A DNA stretch of 64,000 bases from Dolomedes plantarius (taxonomy: Eukaryota; Arthropoda; Arachnida; Araneae; Dolomedidae). Positions within the stretch are counted from its first letter, which is position 1; each line of letters opens with the position of its first letter. The translations under genes were made by a program, and so were the position numbers. The stretch is taken from the NCBI GenBank assembly GCA_907164885.2, contig OU015501.1, forward strand, positions 62,575,193 through 62,639,192, in the 5' to 3' direction. Below the pieces are notes generated by a model, which ran no database searches, was not told the origin of the DNA, and saw nothing but the letters and a program-made list of their open reading frames with translations. Positions 25,441-37,295 of the stretch are shown in pieces.

Positions 25441-26302
25441 AAAAATAATAAAAACTAAATAATTAAGAAAAATAGTCCAAAAATACGGTAACCTAAGAAA
25501 GTTTTTAACTGAGAATCCACTACCTCAATGGTTGCAAGTTTTGTGACGTCAGTCATCTTGCGGTTACAAGTTCTTAACTTCCACTCTGACTAGCGCCAGG
25601 CTTGGTGTTCTTTGTTTAAGTACTTTTATTCAAACTTAATTCAATTATTAATCAATTCTTCTGTTAATAATGGATTGTACGGTGTCTGAGTGTGTTTATT
25701 TTATAGATCATACTCATCGGAAACAATCCATTGGTTTTTAGACAGTATTGACACCGCTGATGAAGAAATGCTGTCAAAAACCTTATTCATACTTTTCTTT
25801 TCATGTTGTTTGTTCCTGGCTGCAAGTAGCTTTAGAGCTATTACTGATTTCTCTTTCATCTTATTCTTATTTATATATATATATATATATACATTCAAAA
25901 ATTTCGCATTTATTAAAAAATAATCACAATTTTACTTACTTGGTTAGGTAAGTATCAAAATTCTTAGTTAAAAGCCAACATTGTAGTCTCTACTTTTTCT
26001 TCCTTAAGTCTTTAGCAATATATAAGCAAATTTCGAGAGTGAGATCTCTCAGTTAAAAACCATGGATGGTCTTAGATAAGCAATTGTGTTAAATTATTAT
26101 TATTATTTACTAATTTCACTTAAAAAGCCGTTTATCACCGAGTTTTCATCGAAAATAAGTAAAAAAATAAGTTTTGAATTTATTCATTCATATCGGCAAA
26201 TTTCGCATTTATTCGCATCTATTTCGTAAATATGAAAATTACGTGTCCGTACGTATGTCTAATGATTTTCTTATAGAATATATCTCTCATACAATTCTTA
26301 TA
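25441..26302. other. sequence after the RT, no gene
   Basis: Contains a GTGACGTCAGTC palindromic patch at about 25540-25551 in a slightly GC-richer zone, a (TA)n run at 25870-25890, and two of the three copies of a 16-base word that also precedes the RT. The short frames here have no motifs. Confidence 0.45.
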
Positions 26303-27322
26303 CAGTGGAATCTCGATCGATCGTTCCCCGAAAGATCGTTTTCCCGTATGTATCGTTTATTTCACCCAGTCCCGAAAAAAATCCATAGAAAACAAGCAAA
26401 AAAGACCGCATGGATCGTTCCTCGATCCATCGTTTTCTCGCAATATTAGTTCAGAATATCGCAGCTTTACATTAATTTATCGGATCGATTGTTTTTTTAT
26501 AATAACTGAACCTGAAATATAAATGTCTGGATTGAGCTAGAATGACGCTCTAATTAAACAATGAGCAGAACATTTGAGATGCACGGTCCGTATTTTTGTT
26601 CTCTCTTGTTTATCCTGGTTTCGCTTTATTGTACCACTCCCATTATTTGTTCGTCGTTGGTGTTCCTTAATTCTTTAGCCCCTGGAGTACCCTATTTTCG
26701 GCAACTCATTCCAAATTCACCGACCATTCAACATTTCTGTTCTTATCAGCAATGGCTCACAGTCAGCTTTTGTCTTGGCCTTGGGATGAAGGCGCCCTGG
26801 TGTTTGGTCGAAGTTTCTGGTTACTGCAGTTCTACACTGGCCGATGAGTTTTTCACCGGAAGCAGCACTTCCTGGTGGTCTTACGTCGGACCCCATCCAG
26901 TGCAATGGAATGGTTCTAGTTACAAACGATTCACGGCTGCCGCTTCTTATACTCTCACTGAATTACCGATACCGAATGGAATGCAATTTGCAACACAGAA
27001 AAATTATTGTTTACCTGTGGAGAGAAAACCTCCAAAAAACAAACGACGATTAAGTACTTTTATTTGAATCAAAATTCCTGTGTACCTACGTGTATTTCTT
27101 TTTTTATTATTATTATCTTGGATTTCAGTACAACTTTGTAATTTTATCTTCAATTACACTACAGGTATGTATGCATTTATGTATGTGAGTAAATATATTT
27201 TAGGGATATCAAACTTTAAGGTATGTTAATACTTTTTTGTATGTTCTCTCATCTATCGTTTTCCCGCATCCATCGTTTAGTTCAGTCGGTCCCTTCGAAA
27301 ACGATAGATCGAGATTCCACTG
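26303..27322. mobile_element. pogo/Tigger-like non-autonomous element with GC-richer core
   Basis: 1,020 bp with TA on both sides (26301-26302, 27323-27324). Ends CAGTGGAATCTCGATCGATC and its inverted complement; inner segments (CGTTTTCCCG...ATCGTTTA) are also mirrored. The core, 26560-27065, is less AT-rich and holds a 168-residue + frame and a minus frame, neither resembling a transposase. It may be captured sequence. Confidence 0.82.
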
Positions 27323-29674
<2,352 letters not shown>

Positions 29675-29749
29675 GGGGGGAGACGTGCTAATTATCTTTC
29701 CACCAGTAAAATTTCTCAACTATTTCCAAATGGTTTATTATCGTTTTTC

Positions 29750-29880
29750 CAGCAGTCGAGTGACACCCGACTGCAGCGATGGTTTGCCAGGACCAGACTA
29801 AACCCAGGTCTCTTAACCTCCAGGCCCGCATTCTACCTTCTGAACTCTCCCGGCGATGAGAGGCATTATCACTTTTAGAA
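29750..29880 (-). repeat. tRNA-derived SINE, family C, copy 1
   Basis: On the minus strand CGGGAGAGTTCAGAAGGTAG has the form of a tRNA D-arm with A box, followed by GGTTAAGAGACCTGGGTTTA. The same layout and words recur at 36550-36690, so this is a repeat family and not an RNA gene. Confidence 0.7.
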
Positions 29881-30857
29881 TTTCATTCCTCCCCAAGTAT
29901 TGTAGATGTTATCCCAGTATATTTTTCAGAATAGGAAAAAATTTTTAGTCGAACAAATTTTTGTCTGAGAAGCCTTGTTTCATTTTAAATAATATCAACG
30001 ACCATATTGTTATGAAAAAAAATTGAACTTTTCGCTCTTATTTCTTAAATTTTGTTATGTTTAAAAAAAGATAATTTTTTTACCCAATACTAAATTTTTT
30101 CGCAAGATTTACCAAGAAAAGAAATTCAAAAATTGCTATGATTCTAAGCATTTTATTAAAATAACTTAATGCGCAAAAACTTCAATTAAAAACAAAACTT
30201 GTTTAAACTGTGCTTAGCTTCAACCAAAACCTTCTCACAGCAACGACTCTCTCGATCTTAATTTTCTTGCAACTGATATTGTTTATTTTCCTTTATCTGT
30301 GCTATCTCCCCAAAGTTTAAGGTGATAAACCGATCCTGATATGAATCCTGATATGAATTTTTCCTGATATGAATGATTTGCATGCTTCATACAACTGCAT
30401 TCCGACTCCATTCTCGTACAATTTAATTCATTTTAGTGTTTAATGACAATATGTGCATTGTATCCGTTATTAGATTTCACATTCTAATTTTTCAATGCAT
30501 TTCTAGTAAAAAAGCGTTAGTGCTGAGTAGATGCTTTCAAAGAAGTGGTAAAATTAGCCTATTTTTTTTTTTTTTTTTCGGCATCTTATCGACCGAAACG
30601 TAAAGTGAGAAATTTTAAGGCTAAAATTACGCATGGCTCAGAGAAGTTTGTTTAGATTTTCAGATTACAAAAGTGTGAATGCCTATTGCGAAAATTATCT
30701 GTAGGGAGTTTTATCATAGATCTCGACATGAGAAAAAATAGTACACGCAGCTTTAAAAGTCGAAGAGTTAGCAGCAGCTTTAAAAGTCGAAGAGTTAGCA
30801 TTTCTTTTTTTTTAACTTGCTAAACATTAATGTCATCGAATCTCCTGGGAGTACTAG
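29881..30857. other. intron 1, AT-rich stretch
   Basis: Only a 27-bp exact tandem duplication at 30747-30800 stands out. Confidence 0.5.
30747..30800. repeat. 27-bp tandem duplication
   Basis: Two identical 27-bp units starting GCAGCTTTAAAAGTCGAAG, period 27. Confidence 0.9.
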
Positions 30858-30990
30858 ATCAAAACTGAGGTGATCCCAATGGAGCGATGTTGACACACCT
30901 GTATGGTGCTCCCCAATTGAAAGAAGCCAACGATTTCCGCAATTCTGTGTGAATGTCTCAGACAAGACAAAAGTGCCTCCACATTCATGT
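30858..30990 (+). repeat. headless fragment of SINE family A
   Basis: Matches the 3' half of the SINE at 15811-16031 (TATGGTGCTCCC, then AAGTGCCTCC near the end) and lacks the tRNA-like head. It runs into a (GT)n(AT)n microsatellite, which may have grown from its tail. Confidence 0.65.
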
Positions 30991-31005
30991 GTGTGTGTGT
31001 GTGTG

Positions 31006-31081
<76 letters not shown>
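30989..31081. repeat. (GT)n(AT)n microsatellite
   Basis: A GT run followed by a long uninterrupted AT run. A frame translating to poly Ile-Tyr here is an artefact. Confidence 0.95.
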
Positions 31082-31086
<5 letters not shown>

Positions 31087-31219
31087 CTTACTTAAAAAAA
31101 CTTCGCATGGTCATGAATTTTTAAAAAAAAATTATCCTTAAATCTTAATGGGTCTCGACTAACGAGAGGTGAAACTCAAATCAGATCACTGGAATTAACA
31201 ATCAAAATTTCTTTATATA

Positions 31220-31551
31220 CAGTCGAACCCCGTTATAACGAACTTCGGGGGACCAAAGTTTTTGTTCACTTTATTCGGTGGTTCGCTATATCTGAACCGT
31301 TAAGAAAAATCCTCGAGTTCCCAAAATATATAACTCATTAGTTGCAATGTGTATTCAATAATGATGTATTAAAAAATGATAAAATCTATTAAAAATTATC
31401 ATTAATGAATTAAATCGACTAAACTCGATTACATTAAACTGGCAAAATACTAATTAAATTAAGTTTAACAGAAAAACGACGGGGCCAAAATTTTCGTTCA
31501 TTATATCTATTAGTTCGTTATATACCGGGTTCGCTATAACGGGTTCGACTG
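31220..31551. mobile_element. pogo/Tigger-like MITE (CAGTCGAACCCCGTTATAAC ends)
   Basis: 332 bp, TA on both sides (31218-31219, 31552-31553). The inverted repeats of about 23 bp differ by two or three bases. No coding capacity. These ends match the pattern of Tigger/pogo MITEs. Confidence 0.86.
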
Positions 31552-31565
31552 TACTGATTCTGAAT

Positions 31566-31641
31566 CAAACCGTGAAACGTTTGATTCAGCATCTGGTTCA
31601 TCTGATTCAGCAAAATGGGTCCGTTTACGTTTCACGGTTTG
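31566..31641. repeat. 15-bp inverted repeat
   Basis: Arms 31566-31580 (CAAACCGTGAAACGT) and 31627-31641 are exact inverted copies, 46 bp apart, directly beside the right end of the MITE at 31220-31551. Confidence 0.75.
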
Positions 31642-31989
31642 AAGTGCTGAATCCACTGTCCCGTTCGCGGAAGATTTATGTGTTTCAGGGTCCAGAAATC
31701 CGCAACCAGGAAGTAAGTGGTGGGGAAAAAGGAGTGCCTGTCTGGAGAAAAGTGAAATTGGACCCGGGCGGGTTAGATGCCCCTGGGTAAAGCTAATAAG
31801 ACACTGCTTAGCAAAAGCGTATAAGGAGAAACTCTTATGTTATGTCTAAAGGAATGTATTTTACGACTGTTTTCCACCCCAAAGTTTTATCAATCTTTCT
31901 TTTCAAAAACTTAAGAAAGAATTTCGTACCTTTTGAGAGTTCAAGTGGCATTTTTTGGAAAAATGAAAGGAAGGCGAAGATTGCAAACT

Positions 31990-32129
31990 GATTCTTATAA
32001 CCGGTGGATTGATTCTTTAAAGCGGAAATTTTAACATGGAAATAATACATTTGTTTTTGTTTTCGCGATATTGATCCTTATAAACGGTTGATTCTTATAA
32101 CCACTGATCACTATAAGCGGTGGTTACTG
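31990..32129. mobile_element. right end of a truncated pogo/Tigger-like element
   Basis: Ends AAGCGGTGGTTACTG before TA at 32130-32131, preceded by inner motifs GATTCTTATAACC repeated twice. The matching left end was not found, so it is truncated or highly diverged. Confidence 0.5.
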
Positions 32130-32167
32130 TATATATATATATATATATATATAATAAATTACTGAAA

Positions 32168-33334
32168 TTTGGGTTCAAGTAACCCTCAAATTGGGGTTAC
32201 TTGGACCCAACCTACATTTTACATGAAATATACAATTCAGATAGGTAGTGGGCTCAAGTAGCACCTAGGATCTTGAAATAAAAATAGAGGCTTATGTATG
32301 AAAAATTTATTTTACATTAAAACAGAAAACAAACCCCATTTTATTTGCAAATCTGGTTGTTAACAGTGGATGCATCGTCAAAACTAATTTTTCCCAGTCA
32401 CGCCCAGGGAGGTTGTTTTGAAAACATTTCACAGGTCGTCCATGCATTGCAAGGTAAGACTTGACAATCAGTCGAAAGTCCAGTTCGTCTACGGGAAATC
32501 CAAAATCACATGTTTGTCTAAATGACTGGCACAGACCAACTCTTCTTTACTAGTAAATATGATTGGATGTCCAGGTTTGTTCAATAAATCATTCTTGAAT
32601 ATCCTTTTCATAGTGGACCTAATTTTAAAGTGGGTTGAGGCATCTCTCTGAGACATTTCTCCTGACCTCACAGCATTTAAACATTCCTCTAATTTTTCAG
32701 CTGTAAAAGCCGCATACTTTCTGCTCCCAGGAGACCTCTTGTAATTTCGGAGCATTTTTGTATCACATCTGCGAATAAATGCATATAAACCGGTTTAACC
32801 ATTTGATAAAAGGAACCCGACATCAAATAATGATATTAATTATTTTTACAGTGAAATTTGAGAATGTCTAATCAAAAATGTGAGTAGGGGTTAATTGGAC
32901 CCACTTTCTTGCTTGGGTCCAAGTAATTTTTAGTTTATCAGCACACTAGTTAATACTTATAATTTTTACTGGGTTAATTGATTCTCTATCCATCTAAAAC
33001 TATTGTTATATTATTAAAGACTGTATTTGAAATGTAAATTTATCCTTACCTAATGTTGGACTGCAGCGTGTAAAGTAGTGAAGGTGGAAGTTATAAGGTC
33101 ACAAAAATTCATGTTTTTATCACAAAGCAGCAGAACCTGAACTAAAAAAAGGTGGAAAGAGCGGGAACGTGGTAAAGTGCCTCAGGACCTAGCTGATGCT
33201 CCTATCTGTTGGATAGATTGTGAATTATACCTGTATTTTATTGACAAGAGACCTAGGTGTAATTTAAAACACTTCTTCGGTTTGGGTCCAAGTAACCCCC
33301 TGGGGTCCAAGTAGCCCCAAGTTAGGTACTTAAA
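32168..33334 (-). mobile_element. Tigger-like element, decayed
   Basis: Both ends carry variants of TTGGGGTTACTTGGACCC in inverted orientation, each doubled (a palindrome on the left, a direct pair on the right). Between them lies the N-terminal part of a Tigger transposase on the minus strand. The rest of the transposase is missing. Confidence 0.7.
32489..32755 (-). pseudogene. Tigger/pogo transposase N-terminal HTH fragment
   Basis: 88 residues beginning MLRNYKRSPGSRKYAAFTAE, with LEECLNAVRSGEMSQRDAST and KPGHPIIFTSKEE. This is the pipsqueak/CENP-B-like helix-turn-helix that opens Tigger and jerky-type transposases (KY..YT.E.L..AL.AV..G..S...A). The frame ends where the second HTH should follow; no DDE core remains in the element. 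Confidence 0.75.
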
Positions 33335-33937
33335 TTGCTAAGTCGATTCTTTGGGCAGTCCGTGAAAGAAAACTACTGAATCAATTTATTTCATTTTGGT
33401 CTTAAACGAAAGATTTTAATCTATATATGTGTCAATTTTGGTTTTGTAACCGCAATTTCTATTAATTAGCGATAACTTACAATTGAAAATTGCTTTCTGG
33501 GCATGCTCAGTGACACTTTTAAATCTGGCTTTAGATACTCCTTAAGCACGAGGCTGCCTAAACACATTAATTTTTTCTGCGCATACTCAGTGACATGTTT
33601 AAATTTGGCTTTAGATACTTACTAAGCACGGGGCAGCATAAACACGTTAATTCGTTTATTCCAAGGAATCTCTCTAGATCTCTCTGCCATTTTTATTTTT
33701 AATTATGTTTGTGATATATAGAATTAAACCTGGCGGAAATTGTTTATTTCGCGCTGTTGAGTAACCATATTTCTTTTTATTGGGTTCAATAGTAATTTTT
33801 AAAGTGTATTGCTCTATTGTTAATATTATGATTTCCAACATTTGACAATGATGTGTCGAGTATAATTTGTGTATTAGTACATTTATTTACTATCTAGCCG
33901 TCATGTTTTGACGGTTACCAACTAGTCTCCTTTAAGC
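33335..33937. other. intron 1 stretch with an 80-bp tandem pair
   Basis: Two diverged 80-bp units (33494-33573 and 33574-33653), each with GCTCAGTGACA/ACTCAGTGACA, GGCTTTAGATACT and AAGCACG. No gene. Confidence 0.65.
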
Positions 33938-34000
33938 CGTGTCCCGGTCAGATTAGCCCTCGAATCCCCAGTACATGACCGTAGCATTCAGAACCAATCA
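33938..34000 (+). repeat. 3' fragment of AACCA-tailed SINE (family B)
   Basis: GTGTCCCGGTCAGATTA and ACCGTAGCATTCAGAACCAA match, in order, the 3' half of the minus-strand SINE at 34941-35162. Confidence 0.65.
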
Positions 34001-34500
34001 CCCTTTCTTCTTCGCTGGATTCGTGTGGGCTCACTAGTGGCAGATTAATGATCCTAAAAGCTTGAAGCTCAACTAAATTTTAAGGTGTTCCTTACCCCCT
34101 TCACACCGGATTCCATAGTTTTGCACAAGTAAGCATAAATATTGAGTAAAACAAGCAAGCCAAAATTTAAAGAAACCCCGTAACTCTTTAGGACCGGATT
34201 TTATAGGGTTTCTTTTGTCGGTTAATGCCAAACAATCCCTAAAAGAAAAAAAAATCATCTGGATTTTTCCTGGAAACAACTTGATGTTTTACTACAAGTC
34301 TGTAAATAAATGTTGTAAATTTTTATCTTAACTTAGCCAATTAACATATATAATTTTAAAAATTAATCATGTAGATAAAAAATTTAAAGATACTTTTTTG
34401 ATTAAAATCTTGAAATGACTAATTTAAAGCAATTAAAAGAAAATTAAAAATGCGTACAAAACCTGATATAAAAACTGCTCTCGACTAAAATTATTTCGTA
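34001..34500. other. intron 1 stretch without recognised features
   Basis: A GC-moderate block at 34080-34270 gives a 68-residue minus frame of unknown meaning. Confidence 0.45.
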
Positions 34501-34940
34501 CTAGCTGTATCCGGCCACGCGTTGCTGTGGCTCAGTCTGGTTAAATGGAGAAGAAAGAAAAGAGAAAGCACACGTTTCTAATATGTTTGATTTTACAATG
34601 CTTGTGGGTATACAATATTGTTTGTTGTTCCATTGTCTGTCCAGATATAGAAATTGTCTGGTTTGCCGACTGACATGACTGACATGAGCAATGTTTAGTA
34701 TTGCCTGTGTTGATGTTTCGTTCAACAGATGGCGCTCCCATTGCCGTAAAATATTTAGTATAGGGTGTGTTGCTTTTTCGTCGAACAGATGGCGCTGTTT
34801 TTCAAAAAAGCATGTTTTTACATGTCACAGGTGTGACATCTGTATAATAGGTATATAAAAACACGCGCGTGTTTGAATGCAATGTTGTGTCAAAATTTCA
34901 AAGCAATCGGTGAAGAACTTTCGGAGATTTAAGATTTTGA
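34501..34940 (-). mobile_element. non-autonomous Helitron-like element (second family)
   Basis: On the minus strand the 3' end reads GCCACAGCAACGCGTGGC, a hairpin, then CGGATACAG and CTAG before T. The likely 5' end is TCAAAATCTTAAATCTCC at 34940, preceded by A. A doubled phrase (CAGATGGCGCT) occurs at 34726-34736 and 34786-34796. No coding capacity. Confidence 0.65.
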
Positions 34941-35162
34941 TTGGTTTGGTTTGGTTTGGTTTAGAGTGCTACGGTCAACTCTATGCTACACGAGGGGTAA
35001 TTAGACCGGGACCTACAGTTTAAAGCCGATTCCTACAGTTTAAAGCCTACAGTTTTAAGCCTACAGTTTAAAGCTACAAACATCCATGCCAACAGTGGGA
35101 CTCAAACCCACAGGATCTGAACCGAATGTCAGCGCCCTAGCCATTCGGCCATCACCTGGCTT
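34941..35162 (-). repeat. tRNA-derived SINE family B, near full length
   Basis: On the minus strand the head GCCAGGTGATGGCCGAATGG begins the tRNA-like part, with TGGCTAGGGCGC (A box) and GGGTTTGAGTCCC (B box). The body has four tandem variants of CCTACAGTTTAAAG (on the + strand) and the 3' end is ACCGTAGCACTCTAAACC followed by AAACC repeats. Its tail abuts the presumed 5' end of the Helitron-like element. Confidence 0.8.
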
Positions 35163-36051
35163 TGAAAAAATTTTGAACAAACGAAGATTTACATTTTTAT
35201 TTATACAGATTGAACACATTGCAAAAATAGTCTAAGTAATGCTTTGCTTTTTTTTCATCTTGTTTGTTGGATTTATCCCTGTCATCCTGATTTAACGCTC
35301 GTAAAATATTATCTACAGATATTAGAGACTAACTGCTGAAAAGGAGCATTCGCCGCTAGCGTTACCAATGGGTAGTGCAAAAATAAACATTACATACTTG
35401 CTATATTTAGAAAAGTTGATTTGAATTCATGATTATGAATTCAAATCAACTCATCAGTTTAATCTTGGTGCTTTATTATTTCTAGTACAGATAATAATGA
35501 GGATCTAATTTTCACAGTTCCCAATCTTTGGAAGCCGTAAGCGTGCGCTTAGTAAGCACTCTGGAGCTAACCCCTGCATGAATCCCCCCCCCCCTCCCCT
35601 CGGCCTCCTATGTCCATCCTTGCGAAGGATTAGGATGGCCGTTGGAAGTTCTGCTTGTCACTTGAGTGATTTCTCTTTACACTTCCGTTGGGTGTTCGAA
35701 AACATACGGAGAGGAAGAGAAAGAGAGTTTTGATCCCCCCCCCCCCACACACACACACACGCACACAGACACGAGATTAAATTTGTACTTACTTAATGAG
35801 CAATCGAGTATAACTAAGAATATTTTTGCTACTTGTTCATGAACAATTACAATGGGAAAAGAGCAGAGGATTTTACAACCTGTGTTCTTAAGATATGATT
35901 TTCCTCCAATCCATCTATTATGAATATTTTAACACCTTTGTAATATTTTTCGAAAATTAAATTTTGTTTCGCCCCAGTGTGACTATTCACAAATAACAAA
36001 AATTGTAAACATGCTAGTGAGAGGACGAATTTATAATGGATAGATATATAA
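35163..36051. other. intron 1 stretch with palindrome and CA repeat
   Basis: A perfect palindrome at 35415-35450, C-runs with a (CA)n run near 35736-35765, no gene. Confidence 0.55.
35415..35450. repeat. 16-bp perfect hairpin
   Basis: Arms GTTGATTTGAATTCAT (35415-35430) and 35435-35450, loop GATT. Confidence 0.9.
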
Positions 36052-36100
36052 CACCATAGATATATAACTGTTCCAGAAGAGCAGTTATATATCTATGGTG
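36052..36100. repeat. 19-bp perfect foldback at a MITE end
   Basis: Arms 36052-36070 (CACCATAGATATATAACTG) and 36082-36100, 11-base loop. The second arm overlaps the first five bases of the MITE at 36096. Confidence 0.88.
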
Positions 36101-36364
36101 CCCGGTATAAAGGGCTTAAGTAAAAAACAGAGATTTAAATATACCAAGTTATTGGCATTGATACCAATCGCAGAACAATAATTTCGACTTGAGTCTTTTG
36201 TACAAATAAATGTACTTTTGTATACAAAATTGATAGTCTTAAACCTTTCATACAAGTCAAAGATTTCGTTTTTTTTTGTTTGTTTGTTTGTTTGTTTTTA
36301 AATCAATACTAACAAATATCTAAAAATGACTTTTTTTGACTCAAGCCCTTTATACCGGGCACCA
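36096..36364. mobile_element. TA-flanked MITE (TGGTGCCCGGTATAAAGGGC ends)
   Basis: 269 bp, TA at 36094-36095 and 36365-36366. The inverted ends agree over about 25 bp with one mismatch. AT-rich core with a (TTTG)n run and no coding capacity. Confidence 0.85.
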
Positions 36365-36549
36365 TAGATATGCGTAATCAACAGTTTGCAGTTACCGTAT
36401 ATAATAAAATGAGAAATGTTAAAGATACGTAAAACATCATTAATTTGCTATGATGTTTATTTTTAAGCGTTTATTTTAATTTAATGTAAGTTTATTTTAC
36501 TTTCCAGTCATATGTTTGACTAACGGTTCATAACTGTTCTTTCGGATGG

Positions 36550-36690
36550 TCGGGAGCCACTGTAACGACTGCCTTCTAGGACCAATGTCCAGACCCGCGT
36601 CTCTTAACCTGTAGGACAGTATTCTACGAGATGAACTATCCCAGCGATATAAGGATCTTCTCATTTTCTGAATTACGCTTCTCGCAACGT
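36550..36690 (-). repeat. tRNA-derived SINE, family C, copy 2
   Basis: On the minus strand CTGGGATAGTTCATCTCGTAG (one base over in places) and GGTTAAGAGACGCGGGTCTG parallel the copy at 29750-29880. The 86-residue minus frame here is a shadow of the SINE. Confidence 0.68.
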
Positions 36691-37295
36691 ATGAAAAATA
36701 CGACAGATTAAGGGAATCCTTCTTACATAGCATTCCTCCAGTACCATATTTTCTCAAAATTCTGAATCATCCTTTACTGCTCATATATTTAGCCCTGAAA
36801 AATAAGCGTATTTCCATATAAATATGATAAACAAATTTATTTTTTATAAATTTAAAAATAGAGAAATCAATAGTTTTCTATATACATAGATTCCTAGACA
36901 ATTATAGGCTATTCAAATCGAAGGCAACAGATCTTTGCAAGATCTTTTTTAATTATTCTGCTGAGTGGATAAGTTCAAACAACTTATTTTCTCGCAACAA
37001 ATTTTCCAAATATTTAGTTTTGCTCTGCAACAATGCCTCGAGTGTAGACTGAAATTTTAAATACTAACGTAAATAAATATGAATGATTTATCTATTATCT
37101 AACAGATAGAATGCTTCTATAATTTATCTGCAAATAGTTAATTTCTATTAACTCTTTTCAGATAAATAAAGTCTTAATTCATATATATTTTACAGGAATT
37201 TATCTGCTGAGTGGTTAAGTTTAAATAACTTATTTCCTTGTAACACATTTTCCAAATATTTAGTTTTACTATGCGCATCAGTGCCTTAAATATAG

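Noticed and set aside
26561..27067. 168-residue + frame as a host gene
   Set aside because: It lies wholly inside a TIR-bounded element, has overlapping frames on both strands, no splice context and no known motif.
30953..31141. 62-residue frame with poly Ile-Tyr
   Set aside because: Translation of an (AT)n microsatellite.
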